Counted from the first letter of the stretch, positions 43,884-53,106 are shown. The stretch is 64,000 nucleotides of DNA from PALSA-1296 sp037143335 (GCA_037143335.1 JBAWZA010000013.1:25367-89366), one strand, 5' to 3'. Numbers and translations are program-made. The notes: a model not told the origin generated them from the sequence alone.

Positions 43884-44359
43884 GGAATAAATGGCTGACG
43901 AATGAGCGTATCAAATCGGACTACTAAATCCACACCTCTTCTTTGCTCTCCAGCTTTTAGTGTGAATGTGGTTGCAGAATCTTTAGCATCATGAACAAAT
44001 GCGACCACTTTCCAATCTTTGAATAAATCACCGAAATTTTGAGCGACGCCAATGTAGTGATATGTTGCATCGGGAATCACATTGAAACTATACGATGTAT
44101 CTCGAAAAGAAATTGTCGAGAGCGGATAAGGGAATATCGTCGTGTTGAGTCCGCTGATGATTGATGATGATGCATAAGGCGGAGACGGTTGAACCAGTAC
44201 TACGGCCAATACTTTCACCGAATCCTTCGGCACTCCGATAAAATGAATGCCACCAGAGATTGTTGCCAGTTGTGTTTGAGGGATAGGGGACAAGCCTCTA
44301 TCGCAGGATAACAATAGAAATGTGATTAGGAGAAAACATGGCTTATGGTAACCTTTCAC
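43880..44359 (-). CDS. Lipoprotein of unknown function
   Basis: This 159-residue protein has a lipoprotein signal (MKGYHKPCFLLITFLLLSCD, lipid Cys at 19). The mature part is beta-rich (ATISGGIHFIGVPKDSVKVL, DTSYSFNVIPDATYHYIGVA, DSATTFTLKAGEQRRGVDLV) and may form a small immunoglobulin-like fold. It is the first gene of the run ending at ruvX and overlaps the TonB receptor, so it may be that receptor's surface partner. Confidence 0.75.
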   Translation of the reverse strand: MKGYHKPCFLLITFLLLSCDRGLSPIPQTQLATISGGIHFIGVPKDSVKVLAVVLVQPSPPYASSSIISGLNTTIFPYPLSTISFRDTSYSFNVIPDATYHYIGVAQNFGDLFKDWKVVAFVHDAKDSATTFTLKAGEQRRGVDLVVRFDTLIRQPFIP

Positions 44360-44453
44360 TCTCGTTCTTTCTAGCTCAACGTAAAGAAACAGTTTTGCAC
44401 AGTTGCAGGTTCGAATGGTTGACTAAACCGAATGCGTATTATACTAGCAATTC

Positions 44454-45554
44454 CTACACATTAAACCTAAAGTGCATAATGTCTCCATCTTGGACTACAT
44501 ACTCTCTACCTTCGCTTCTCAAGAGTCCAGCCTCTTTTACAGCGGCTTCTGTTTTGAGTCGGACGATGTCTTCGTATTTCATAACTTCCGCACGAATAAA
44601 TCCTTTTTCGAAATCCGTATGAATAACTCTTGCGGCTTCTGGCCCTTTAGCACCTTTGCGAACAGTCCAGGCGCGGACTTCGGTTTTGCCTGCGGTGAAA
44701 TACGTTTGCAATCCGAGGAGATCGTAAGCTGCGCGAACGACAGTATTAAGACCCGGTTCCTGCATACCAAGCTCTTTCAAAAATGCAGTCCGATCTTCCG
44801 CGGATAATTCTGCAAGCTCCATTTCGATCTTGGCGCAGATTGGGACAATTCCGGCTCCTTCGCTTTTTGCAATCGCCCTTACTTTATCAATGTAAGCATT
44901 CCCCGACTGCAATCCTTGCTCATCGGTATTAGCAATGTAGAGAATCGGCTTTCTCGTGAGCAGATGCATATCTCGCATCCACAGTGCTTCATCGTCATTT
45001 GCGACGACAAACGTTCGAGCAAGTTTTCCTTCACCAAGATGGTCATGTGCACGCTTATAGAGGTCGGCTTCAGCTTTTGCTTTTACATCTCCAGTCTTTG
45101 CTTTGCGAGCAGCACCGTCAACTTTTTTTTCAACAGTTTCAATATCCTTGAGTATTAACTCGGCGTCAATAATTTCAATATCCCGCTGCGGATTGATAGA
45201 GCCATCAACGTGGATGACGTTGTCGTTGTCGAAACATCTTACGACATGAAGGATAGCATCAACATCACGGATGTGCGAAAGAAATTGGTTGCCCAATCCT
45301 TCACCGGAAGCAGCACCCTTTACTAACCCAGCAATATCAACGAACTCAATGGTTGCAGGGACTTCTTTTTCGGGTATCATGATCTGGGTCAGAACCTTTA
45401 GCCTTGAATCTGGGACGGCTACGACACCAGTATTTGGCTCAATCGTGCAAAAAGGGTAATTCTCGGCAGCCGCCAAGTTCGATGCTGTGATCGCATTAAA
45501 AAGAGTTGACTTCCCGACATTCGGCAAGCCGACGATTCCGCATTGTAAGCCCAT
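44454..45554 (-). CDS. ychF: Redox-regulated ATPase/GTPase YchF
   Basis: This universal Obg-like P-loop protein prefers ATP and is tied to translation and oxidative stress. It has 366 residues from ATG 45554 (MGLQCGIVGLPNVGKSTLF); the frame extends upstream without homology. Also seen: FVDIAGLVKGAASGEGLGNQFL (G3 region), a coiled-coil insertion (about 120-180), NTDEQG in the G4 place, and the C-terminal TGS domain (RAWTVRKGAKGPEAARVIH, EGREYVVQDGDIMHFRFNV). Confidence 0.97.
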   Translation of the reverse strand: MGLQCGIVGLPNVGKSTLFNAITASNLAAAENYPFCTIEPNTGVVAVPDSRLKVLTQIMIPEKEVPATIEFVDIAGLVKGAASGEGLGNQFLSHIRDVDAILHVVRCFDNDNVIHVDGSINPQRDIEIIDAELILKDIETVEKKVDGAARKAKTGDVKAKAEADLYKRAHDHLGEGKLARTFVVANDDEALWMRDMHLLTRKPILYIANTDEQGLQSGNAYIDKVRAIAKSEGAGIVPICAKIEMELAELSAEDRTAFLKELGMQEPGLNTVVRAAYDLLGLQTYFTAGKTEVRAWTVRKGAKGPEAARVIHTDFEKGFIRAEVMKYEDIVRLKTEAAVKEAGLLRSEGREYVVQDGDIMHFRFNV

Positions 45555-45689
45555 GTATATTCGTAGTAATGTTTCTTGTCGCCGATAAAACGAAGTCAAA
45601 TCGGAATTGTTCCGAAAGAGGAATTATTAATTCTTCAGCTTTGTCAGTTGAGTTTGGAAGCTAATACGAACACTGGGTGAAACTCTCCG

Positions 45690-45697
45690 TATCTTTG
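45690..45697 (+). promoter_or_regulatory. TAnnTTTG promoter box of the small alarmone hydrolase
   Basis: TATCTTTG in CCGTATCTTTGCATTG lies 51 bases before ATG 45749 and fits the Bacteroidota -7 box exactly. Confidence 0.5.
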
Positions 45698-45748
45698 CAT
45701 TGCGTGGAATTACAGCCATATAAATATAACCAGACGTTCTTATCCCGC

Positions 45749-46324
45749 ATGGAGATGGAATCCCTCTTGAAGAAGAAGGATTTTAGCGCCATTGACGTGA
45801 ATCACGCTCTTGATGCGTACGAAATGGCAGAGAGTGTCCACGAAGGTCAGAAGCGACCTGATGGTACTCCGTATTTTTGGCATCCGAGTCGTGTTGCAAA
45901 AATTGTCATTTCCGAACTCGAACTTCAGGACATCAATATCATTTGTGCGGCGCTTCTCCATGATGTGCTTGAAGACTCGCAAGTTATCACAGGCGAGATT
46001 ATCGAATATAATTTTAGCCCTTATACCAGTTACCTAGTTCAGATGCTCACAAAGGATATTAAGGCCGAGGGTATTCTGCGTGAAATTATTGAGAAGGAAT
46101 ATGTTGAGAGATTATCTGGTGCAACTGAAGATGCAATCCTCCTGAAGTTATGCGACAGGCTTGACACGTTTCGTTGTCTGGAGTTCAATGTGAAAAAGAA
46201 TCCCATCAAGTATGTGATGGAAACGACGAAGCACTACTTTCCACTTGCTGAATCCCGAGAAAATCCGAAGATGCAATATTTAGTTAAAGAATTGCAGGCT
46301 GCGCGGAATAAATTTTTAGGCTGA
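45749..46324 (+). CDS. Small alarmone hydrolase-like HD protein
   Basis: This 191-residue single-domain HD protein resembles MESH1/small alarmone hydrolases, which degrade (p)ppGpp. Metal and substrate residues seen: H31 in ESVHEGQKRPDGTPYFWHP, H71 and D72 with E75-D76 in LLHDVLED, and CDRLDTFR. No synthetase or TGS domain. ATG 45749 (MEMESLLKKK) is preferred over an upstream in-frame start because a promoter box lies between them. A full RSH enzyme is encoded 6 kb away. Confidence 0.85.
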   Translation: MEMESLLKKKDFSAIDVNHALDAYEMAESVHEGQKRPDGTPYFWHPSRVAKIVISELELQDINIICAALLHDVLEDSQVITGEIIEYNFSPYTSYLVQMLTKDIKAEGILREIIEKEYVERLSGATEDAILLKLCDRLDTFRCLEFNVKKNPIKYVMETTKHYFPLAESRENPKMQYLVKELQAARNKFLG

Positions 46325-46325
46325 C

Positions 46326-47444
46326 CTAAGCAACACACCACTGTAGTATCTCGGCATATTTCCCACACCAGTTTGCCCAATTATGGCTTTCACTGCTTTG
46401 GCGGTAGGTAACTGGATAACCCTTCTGTTGTAATGCTATTAACATTGCTCTCGTGCCCTCGAGTGCATCATGTATAGTGCCGCTATGCAAAAAAAACTCT
46501 AGACCTAAGTTCTTACTTTTTTCGAATAACTTAACCATCTCCTGATTTGCAATCCAAAATGATCCAGATTGTACAATGATTTTTCCAAAGGTATTAGAAT
46601 GTAAGAAACCGGTATATGCCGCGCAAAGTCCACCAAGTGATGCACCCTGAATCGCACGATGCTCCGCTTTCGTTTTGATCTTCAGACGTTTTTCAACCGA
46701 TTTCAATACATCCTTCGCAAGCCAATCTGCGAAATACGGATTCATTGCATATTCAACATGCCTATCAACAGGTGGGATAAAGATCGCCGTAACTTTTGGT
46801 AACAGTGGTTGGGCGGCGTAGAGATTATCCATCACGCGATCAAAGTTGCCAATCGTAATTGCTTCGCCACCATCGAGAATAAATAGCAGACGCTTATCTT
46901 TTCGGAAATTCAATCCTTTCGGAATATACATTCGAGCTTCACGGGATGCTATGGTATCCGTGCCTGGGAGCAGGACTGTGATCCACTTACCCTTGGGATT
47001 CGCTTTGTTCGAAGAGGTTAGATATTCTGGATTCACATACCCTGGCATTCGCAAAAAAGTATTTTTGCCGAATACTTCTTGCAGTGCATTCGGATTCAGT
47101 GGATCATTCATCGAGCCAGAGTTCTCGAGTTGAAATCTATATGATAGCCTTGCATCAATCGGGAATTCTTTCTTAAGAAAATAAAAATCCGACTTCGGAT
47201 TTATGCGGCTTAGCATATCAACCCGTGGTTGCCATTTATTCCAATCACCAGTGACGGATATTTTTTCGTCGTCAGAGGAGCGAAAAAAGAAATATGCCTT
47301 ATCACCTTCGATGATCGGCGTACCGCCATCGCGTGCTATTCGCCGTTCGAGTAGTTGCTCGAATGCGAAGATTCGTTTACCGACCCGTTGCTTGCGAAGA
47401 TCGGTGATAAGGCTTTCAATTGATGTATCGAATAGTTTTGACAT
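46326..47444 (-). CDS. Enterochelin-esterase-like alpha/beta hydrolase
   Basis: This 372-residue putative esterase (Fes/esterase D type) has an N-terminal carbohydrate-binding-like sandwich (AYFFFRSSDDEKISVTGDWN, SYRFQLENSGSMNDPLNPN) and a C-terminal hydrolase domain. The nucleophile elbow is GASLGG, and the catalytic His is in SESHNWANW; the acid is probably in the HSGTIHD stretch. No signal peptide, so it likely acts in the cytoplasm on an imported ester such as a siderophore, or on another carboxylic ester. Its 3' end abuts the convergent alarmone hydrolase. Confidence 0.85.
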   Translation of the reverse strand: MSKLFDTSIESLITDLRKQRVGKRIFAFEQLLERRIARDGGTPIIEGDKAYFFFRSSDDEKISVTGDWNKWQPRVDMLSRINPKSDFYFLKKEFPIDARLSYRFQLENSGSMNDPLNPNALQEVFGKNTFLRMPGYVNPEYLTSSNKANPKGKWITVLLPGTDTIASREARMYIPKGLNFRKDKRLLFILDGGEAITIGNFDRVMDNLYAAQPLLPKVTAIFIPPVDRHVEYAMNPYFADWLAKDVLKSVEKRLKIKTKAEHRAIQGASLGGLCAAYTGFLHSNTFGKIIVQSGSFWIANQEMVKLFEKSKNLGLEFFLHSGTIHDALEGTRAMLIALQQKGYPVTYRQSSESHNWANWCGKYAEILQWCVA

Positions 47445-47493
47445 GAAATCTGTTTATTCCCGCCGCATAACACCGTAAACGAATAAATAATCA

Positions 47494-48861
47494 ATGGCAG
47501 AAATTTTAGCATTTATTGACGCGAACAAATCGCGATACGAAGAAGAGTTAAAAGAATTTCTTCGCATACCCTCGATCTCAACTTCACCAGAGCACAAGCC
47601 TGAAATGATGCGATGTGCCGAGTGGGTCGCCGCCGAGATGAAGCGTATTGGTTTGAATAACGTAGCTATCATGCCAACATCGGGGCATCCAGTTGTCTAT
47701 GGAGATATGCTCGGAGCAGGGGAGTCAGCACACACCGTTTTATTTTATGGTCACTACGACGTTCAACCTGTTGACCCGCTAAATCTTTGGACGAATCCAC
47801 CTTTCGAGCCGACTATTGTAGGTGATAACATCTTCGCTCGTGGCTCGGTGGATGATAAGGGTCAAGTCCTGATGCAGCTTAAGGCGATTGAAGCGCATTT
47901 GCGAACGAATGCTTCGATGCCGGTAAATGTCAAAGTTATTATCGAAGGTGAAGAAGAGATTGGTTCTCCGAACTTGGATAAATTTCTCGAGGACAATAAG
48001 AAGCTCCTAAAATGTGACACAGTTCTCGTTAGCGATACTCCGATGTTCGGCTACGATCAGCCATCGCTGTGCTACGGACTTCGTGGATTGTGTTACATGC
48101 AAGTCGAAGTTACCGGTCCGAATCGTGATTTGCATTCTGGTTTTTTTGGTGGTGCAGTCGAAAACCCGATCAACGCTTTAGCCGTGATGATCTCAAAATT
48201 AAAAGATCAAAATGGGAAAATATTGATAGATGGATTCTATGATAGCGTTGTCGAAATATCCGATGTAGAGCGCAAAGAATTTGCAAGACTCCCATTCGAT
48301 CAAAAAGCATTCATCACCGATTTAAAGACGGATGCATCCCCAGGTGAACTCGGCTATTCAGAACTCGAAAGAATGTGGGCAAGACCTACCTTAGATTGCA
48401 ATGGCATCTGGGGTGGATTTACTGGCGAAGGAGCAAAGACTGTGCTTCCATCAAAGGCTTATGCAAAAATCTCGATGCGCCTTGTGCCAAATCAATCCCC
48501 ATTAGAAATTGCAGAAAAATTTGAAGCGTTCTTCAATAAAATAAAACCTGCTGGTGTCACAATCACGGTTATTGATCTCCATGGTGGAATGCCAGCGATG
48601 ACTCCGATTGATTCAGCGGGCATGATTGCTGCAACGAAGGCATTGACTGATGTCTTTGGTAAAACACCCTTTCTTACTCGCGAAGGCGGTTCGATTCCAA
48701 TAGTAAATTCATTTGCTACTATCTTGAATGCGCCGACAGTGTTGATGGGATTTGGATTACCGGATCAAGATGCACATTCGCCGAATGAAAAGATGAATCT
48801 GAATAATTTCCACCGGGGGGTGAAGTGCGGTGCTCTCTTTTATGATTATCTGAAATCCTGA
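47494..48861 (+). CDS. M20-family metallopeptidase (dipeptidase type)
   Basis: This 455-residue zinc peptidase resembles carnosinase/CNDP-like dipeptidases. Metal ligands are in VLFYGHYDVQPVDPL, ARGSVDDKGQV (bridging Asp), EGEEEIGSPNL (general base and ligand Glu) and the late DQDAHSPNEKM. The lid/dimerisation domain spans about 190-350 (NRDLHSGFFGGAVENPINAL). No signal peptide. Start ATG 47494 fits the family N terminus (FIDANKSRYEEELKEFLRIP). Likely works in peptide turnover. Confidence 0.93.
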   Translation: MAEILAFIDANKSRYEEELKEFLRIPSISTSPEHKPEMMRCAEWVAAEMKRIGLNNVAIMPTSGHPVVYGDMLGAGESAHTVLFYGHYDVQPVDPLNLWTNPPFEPTIVGDNIFARGSVDDKGQVLMQLKAIEAHLRTNASMPVNVKVIIEGEEEIGSPNLDKFLEDNKKLLKCDTVLVSDTPMFGYDQPSLCYGLRGLCYMQVEVTGPNRDLHSGFFGGAVENPINALAVMISKLKDQNGKILIDGFYDSVVEISDVERKEFARLPFDQKAFITDLKTDASPGELGYSELERMWARPTLDCNGIWGGFTGEGAKTVLPSKAYAKISMRLVPNQSPLEIAEKFEAFFNKIKPAGVTITVIDLHGGMPAMTPIDSAGMIAATKALTDVFGKTPFLTREGGSIPIVNSFATILNAPTVLMGFGLPDQDAHSPNEKMNLNNFHRGVKCGALFYDYLKS

Positions 48862-48871
48862 AAAAGACTTA

Positions 48872-48905
48872 GCCCGCTCATGATGAGCGGGCCAATCTCT
48901 TTTTT
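48872..48905. terminator. Bidirectional terminator
   Basis: The 8-bp stem GCCCGCTC/GAGCGGGC (48872-48879 with 48885-48892) is followed by TCTCTTTTTT on the plus strand and AAGTCTTTTTC on the minus strand, serving the M20 peptidase and the convergent lipoprotein. Confidence 0.85.
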
Positions 48906-48916
48906 ACTTTAATCAC

Positions 48917-49789
48917 TTACCGAATTTTTCTCAAAAACTTTCCAGCTTTTACGTCAATCGTAAATGTCTCCGTTGTTCCGTCACCACTCGTTCTGGTTAC
49001 GACAAGTGTAGCTGTTCCATCGCCGTTGAAGGTAATATCCGACTTGCGTTCGATATTATATCCTTTCGGCGTTGTGGCTTTGAAATCCGAATTCGCAGGT
49101 CCTTTGAGATGTGTGTAGCCATCGGCATCCTTCACAAGTGTATCGTTGACAAAGTTGACAGCGAGAGAGAAGGTCATCGTACGGTCGCCATTTGCAACGG
49201 TATGAAACACGATAGAGCCGTCGCGGTTATAGCCACCGTTCAAAATTGGTGATCCAGTTAAGATCGCGGTGATAGTCCACGTGCCGCTCGCTGCATCAGT
49301 TGCATCAAGTCTGTCGCCTTTTGAAACCGAACGCGACTTCGTGACGGATATGTCAATCTTATCAGTAATGCCTTTCTTGAGGCTATCCATCTTCACACCA
49401 GCGGCATCATAGAAGGTGTACTTATAGGTGATGTCCGCAGTGAAATCGAACCCGTTCTTATTACCATTGCGGGTGATAACTAATGTATGCTCCTTCGTGA
49501 TGGGGTCGAAGCTTTTTGTTTTCGTCTGGGGTGAATTAATCTTGCCGCCCTCGACGATTGAAGCTATGTCCCCTGTCTGGAGTAGTGTGTGTGAGTCGCC
49601 GAAGTTGACTCCAGCTCCACCAGCGTCAGTCCCCAAAGCAGAGGCATTCATATCTGCTGCCGCTTCAGAATCATACGCCTGGCTTGATGCCGGTTCTGTC
49701 GCACTTTTGCAACCTATCATTAATGCGCCTACCATAAGACTTAATGCGAGTGCAAAAATCTTTGCGGTGCCTGTTGCTACTTTATTCAT
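48917..49789 (-). CDS. Lipoprotein of unknown function
   Basis: This 290-residue protein starts at ATG 49789 with a lipoprotein signal (ALALSLMVGALMIGCKS, lipid Cys in IGC). AAAGGAG about seven bases upstream is one of the few good Shine-Dalgarno sites in the window and decides the start over the open frame further up. The mature part has an Ala/Ser-rich linker, then repeated beta-hairpin units (KEHTLVITRNGNKNGFDFTA, DGTATLVVTRTSGDGTTETF) similar to each other, suggesting an internal duplication. Function unknown. Confidence 0.8.
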   Translation of the reverse strand: MNKVATGTAKIFALALSLMVGALMIGCKSATEPASSQAYDSEAAADMNASALGTDAGGAGVNFGDSHTLLQTGDIASIVEGGKINSPQTKTKSFDPITKEHTLVITRNGNKNGFDFTADITYKYTFYDAAGVKMDSLKKGITDKIDISVTKSRSVSKGDRLDATDAASGTWTITAILTGSPILNGGYNRDGSIVFHTVANGDRTMTFSLAVNFVNDTLVKDADGYTHLKGPANSDFKATTPKGYNIERKSDITFNGDGTATLVVTRTSGDGTTETFTIDVKAGKFLRKIR

Positions 49790-49904
49790 TGTTTTGTCTC
49801 CTTTGAATTGTTGTTGTGAAAATAAATACAATTTCTTTGTACTATAGAGACAACAGAAGTGCCAAAGTTTAAAGAGTTTCGATGAAATAGTATTCATAAA
49901 ACGT

Positions 49905-51116
49905 CTACGCCGACTTCACCTTCAAGAATTTCCGTTTACCGACCTTGAGAATCACTCCTTCCGACGTTGGGATTAGCGTGGCTTTATCATGGTCAACCTT
50001 ATTGCCGTTCAATGTAACGCCACCACCTTGGATAAGTCTTCGTGCCTCGCTCTTCGATACTGCCATCTGCATTTCCACCATCAAATCCACAACGTTACAC
50101 TCCGAACCAATCGGCAGAAGTAGCACTTCAATATCGTCGGGCACTTCTTTCTTCACGAACATTTGTTCAAATCTTTGAAGTGCCGATTCGGCAGCAGCAT
50201 TATCATAGAATCGATTAATAATTTCTTGCGCAAGGCGTACCTTGATATTACGTGGATTCTCATTGCCACTCGCTAATGATAACTTTATCGCATCGAGGTC
50301 GGCGACATTTGTTGCAAGGAGGAAATATTTGTAGATGACTTCATCAGGGATGGACATTGTCTTGCCGAACATTTCATCGGCGGAGTCATTGAAGTTAATC
50401 GAATTACCATAAGATTTACTCATCTTACGGACGCCATCTGTACCTTCCAAGAGTGGCATCGTGACAATACATTGTGGCTCAAGTCCGTAATGCCTTTGCA
50501 ACTCTCTGCCAACGAGCAGATTAAATTTTTGATCAGTGCCGCCGACTTCTATATCCGATTTTATTTCAACTGAGTCCATCGCTTGTGCAAGGGGATAGAG
50601 AAATTCATGTAGCGAAATCGGTTGCTCTTCATTCCACCGCTTATGAAAATCTTCTCGTTCAAGCATTTGACTTACAGTATAACTTCCTGCAAGTTTGATG
50701 ACTTCGGGAAAAGTCATCTTGCCGAGCCAATCGTTATTGTAATGAATGACGAGCCTATCCTTCGAAAGAATTTTCGTTACTTGCTCAAGGTAGGTCTCGC
50801 CGTTCGCTTTGACTTCATCAGGAGTTAACATCGGTCGGGTTTTCGAACGGCCAGACGGATCTCCAATCATCGCAGTGAAGTCGCCAATGATTAGGTGTGC
50901 CTCATGTCCCAAATCCTGAAACGTTCGTAATTTACCAAGCACAACCGAATGCCCAAGATGAAGATCAGGGCTTGAGGGATCAGCTCCGAGCTTTGCGATG
51001 ATCGGTTTGCCTCGAGAGATTTTCTTGACTAACTCTTCTTCGTTGATGAGATCAACTGCGCCGCGACGAATCTCGTCGAGCTGTTCATTGATTGATGGAG
51101 TGTTGATAGTTGCCAT
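49905..51116 (-). CDS. tyrS: Tyrosyl-tRNA synthetase
   Basis: This class I synthetase charges tRNA-Tyr. It has 403 residues. The HIGH-type motif is HLGHS in SPDLHLGHSVVLG, the KMSKS motif is intact (RKMSKSYGNS), and the tyrosine pocket is marked by YPLAQAMDSVEI and GGTDQKFNLLVGRELQ. A C-terminal S4 RNA-binding domain (SKSEARRLIQGGGVTLNG) follows. TyrZ-type length. It is 7 bases downstream of smpB. Confidence 0.97.
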   Translation of the reverse strand: MATINTPSINEQLDEIRRGAVDLINEEELVKKISRGKPIIAKLGADPSSPDLHLGHSVVLGKLRTFQDLGHEAHLIIGDFTAMIGDPSGRSKTRPMLTPDEVKANGETYLEQVTKILSKDRLVIHYNNDWLGKMTFPEVIKLAGSYTVSQMLEREDFHKRWNEEQPISLHEFLYPLAQAMDSVEIKSDIEVGGTDQKFNLLVGRELQRHYGLEPQCIVTMPLLEGTDGVRKMSKSYGNSINFNDSADEMFGKTMSIPDEVIYKYFLLATNVADLDAIKLSLASGNENPRNIKVRLAQEIINRFYDNAAAESALQRFEQMFVKKEVPDDIEVLLLPIGSECNVVDLMVEMQMAVSKSEARRLIQGGGVTLNGNKVDHDKATLIPTSEGVILKVGKRKFLKVKSA

Positions 51117-51123
51117 ACAAAAA

Positions 51124-51600
51124 TTATTCTGATCTCATGTCGCGTTCGACATCTCTTGCTTTGATTGTCTCACGTTTATCATAAGCTTTCTTGCCTTTGG
51201 CAATGCCGATGACGATCTTCACCTTGTTGCCTTTGAAATATGCCTTGAGTGGCACAAGAGTCGCACCCTTCACTTGTGTTTTCGTCTTCAGCTTCTTTAT
51301 TTCTTTTTGATGAGCAAGGAGTTTTCTCCTACGACGTGTTTCGTGGTTATTGATATTGCCTTGCTCATAAGCGGAGATATGGACATTCTCAAGCCACAAC
51401 TCATCCTTATCAATTTTGGCAAAGCCACCGGTTAGCTGAATTTTTCCTAACCTCAAGGCTTTGACTTCCGTCCCGCTCAAGACGATACCGCATTCGATCT
51501 CATCGGTGATGAAATACTCATGGCGCGCAGACCGATTATCTGCTATCAACTTAATGACCAGAGTCCGAGGCTTGACCGATATGGACTGGGGTAGTGCCAA
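51124..51600 (-). CDS. smpB: SsrA-binding protein SmpB
   Basis: This trans-translation factor brings tmRNA to stalled ribosomes. It has 158 residues from TTG 51600; the homologous part starts at KLIADNRSARHEYFI, so the true start may be internal. Seen: IECGIVLSGTEVKALRLGKI, the beta-barrel KDELWLENVHISAYEQGN, the conserved HETRRRRKLLAHQKEI, VPLKAYFKGNKVKIVIGIAKGKK and the basic tail KKAYDKRETIKARDVERDM. It is paired with tyrS; no tmRNA gene was seen in the window. Confidence 0.96.
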   Translation of the reverse strand: MALPQSISVKPRTLVIKLIADNRSARHEYFITDEIECGIVLSGTEVKALRLGKIQLTGGFAKIDKDELWLENVHISAYEQGNINNHETRRRRKLLAHQKEIKKLKTKTQVKGATLVPLKAYFKGNKVKIVIGIAKGKKAYDKRETIKARDVERDMRSE

Positions 51601-51671
51601 AATAGTACTTGAGTCGTGGCATTCCTATTCTCAAGTGGAAATGTCACACATATAGAGCATAGTCTAAAACG

Positions 51672-51702
51672 AAAAAGCTCCGGTAAAATACCAGAGCTTT
51701 TT
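51672..51702. terminator. Bidirectional terminator
   Basis: A 14-bp stem with one mismatch, AAAAAGCTC-GGTA paired with TACC-GAGCTTTTT, and loop AAA; T tracts occur on both strands. It separates the NlpC/P60 gene from smpB. Confidence 0.85.
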
Positions 51703-51722
51703 ACCTTAAATATCTTACCACT

Positions 51723-52676
51723 CTAATTCAAAACTTGAGTGGTCTCCGAGATTTCACCTGAAGCCAATGCTGACTTCAGATAATTCGATACTTCGGTTTG
51801 CGCAGTAGCGGTATTGGTAAAGAGGCGCTTCGCAAAAAGATAACGCTTTGCCCAATATTTACTTTCGAGTGAACTGACCGTCACTCCGCGCGAACAACTT
51901 GCATTGGCGAATAAACCTTCGCCGACATAGATTCCAACATGCGAAATTTTAGCATGACCTGCTGTATGGAAGAATACCAGATCGCCAAATTTGAGTTCTT
52001 CCTTATCCACCTGTGAGCCGAGCACCGATTGCATACAGGCAGTACGTGGAAGGTCAACATTAAATGACTTTCTGAATACTTCGCGAGTGAAAGCAGAGCA
52101 ATCAATTCCGGTGCGGGCAACGCCACCAAAGTGGTAGCGGGTACCGACCCAATCAATAATATGCTGCATCACATCCGTTCTTGTTGAAGCGATCTTAGGG
52201 TCGCTCTCATCAAACAGGGTGAAATCTGTTTCGCGCATCCGAGCTGTCTCAGGATCGATCGCAACCAAGGTTGCATCCTTTTGGCTCAGGAAACGGTCCA
52301 TAGAGACCGTTACATCGTCCTCTTCGCGTTCTTCCTTCGCAGCCTGCTCAATATCAGCAGATTGCAAATTATCACCAAAACCGTCTTCAGACCCACCAGA
52401 TTGCTCCGGTAGAACTTCAGCGCTGGCAAGTGATTTGATTTTTCCGATTATTTCCGACTTTTCAGTGGCGGTTAGCGGTCGTTGCGGAGTGCGGTGATGT
52501 CTTCGAGAAAACTTCGCATGGCGTTTATGAGAAGCGCTATGAGAGGTCTTTCGTACCGCTCTGCCGCTGTGACGCACTCGGGCTTGAGAATCAGAAGGCG
52601 AAAAAGAGCTGAGCAAAAAGCTCAGGACCCCTAAACCAACCAAGACCCATCCCCGCCGTATCATGCGTTTCAGCAT
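51723..52676 (-). CDS. Secreted NlpC/P60 peptidoglycan hydrolase
   Basis: This 317-residue exported cysteine peptidase probably cleaves murein stem peptides. N-terminal signal or anchor (GWVLVGLGVLSFLLSSF), then a His/Arg/Ser-rich basic linker (33-68), an acidic linker, and the catalytic domain from about 165. C193 is in GIDCSAFTREVF and H246 in KISHVGIYVGEG. The third polar residue, usually His in an HAS motif, appears as N258 (FANASCSRGV). The basic linker may bind the wall or membrane. Confidence 0.92.
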   Translation of the reverse strand: MLKRMIRRGWVLVGLGVLSFLLSSFSPSDSQARVRHSGRAVRKTSHSASHKRHAKFSRRHHRTPQRPLTATEKSEIIGKIKSLASAEVLPEQSGGSEDGFGDNLQSADIEQAAKEEREEDDVTVSMDRFLSQKDATLVAIDPETARMRETDFTLFDESDPKIASTRTDVMQHIIDWVGTRYHFGGVARTGIDCSAFTREVFRKSFNVDLPRTACMQSVLGSQVDKEELKFGDLVFFHTAGHAKISHVGIYVGEGLFANASCSRGVTVSSLESKYWAKRYLFAKRLFTNTATAQTEVSNYLKSALASGEISETTQVLN

Positions 52677-52790
52677 AGGCTAGAATAGTTACTTAAGTGA
52701 TTGAAATATAATGAACTAGCGTAGAATCTGCAAGTCCTTACACCACCCGCAAATATCTTCAAACTGTCTGTTAAACAGTTCATAGACTTA

Positions 52791-52798
52791 CAAATATA
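52791..52798 (-). promoter_or_regulatory. TAnnTTTG promoter box of the NlpC/P60 gene
   Basis: The minus strand reads CGTATATTTGTAAG, 114 bases before the gene start, leaving a leader with a small hairpin. Confidence 0.45.
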
Positions 52799-52958
52799 CG
52801 AAATAATCATGCCAAAAATTTAAAAAGCCGAAAATAATTCATCTGACCGGGGTCAAGTATGAAGGAAATACATGGTGACAAATCTTACATAAGTGGCTGG
52901 AAGTCCTTATTCTACAAGCATATCGTTGTGCACACAACGGGGTGCCTCTCCATAACGC

Positions 52959-52983
52959 AAAAGTCCGCCAAGGCGGACTTTTT
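52959..52983 (-). terminator. Strong terminator downstream of metK
   Basis: The 11-bp stem AAAAGTCCGCC/GGCGGACTTTT has a 2-base loop and T tracts on both strands. It ends the metK transcript or a short RNA begun near 53018. Confidence 0.85.
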
Positions 52984-53024
52984 GTACTCTCTGATTCTGA
53001 TCGAAGTGTAGAATCTCATCTCTG

Positions 53025-53032
53025 CAAATATA
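53025..53032 (-). promoter_or_regulatory. Orphan TAnnTTTG box facing a terminator
   Basis: TATATTTG on the minus strand lies about 45 bases before the terminator at 52959-52983, with no reading frame between. Possibly the promoter of a very short RNA, or chance. Confidence 0.25.
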
Positions 53033-53106
53033 CAATATAAAATGGCATCCGCTACGGCAGATGCTACAGCAATCCTCTTAATCTTTAAAAATTCCTTTAA
53101 TCCGGG

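Larger units (their letters stand above)
52677..53106. other. 430-base intergenic region between nlpC/P60 gene and metK
   Basis: Contains two minus-strand TATATTTG boxes, a small hairpin (AACTGT/ACAGTT at 52762-52780) near the NlpC promoter, the 12-base near-palindrome TGACCGGGGTCA (52844-52855), and a strong terminator. No protein-coding gene was seen. Confidence 0.7.

Noticed and set aside
52844..52855. Near-palindrome TGACCGGGGTCA
   Set aside because: Too short and with no clear gene target to be called an operator.
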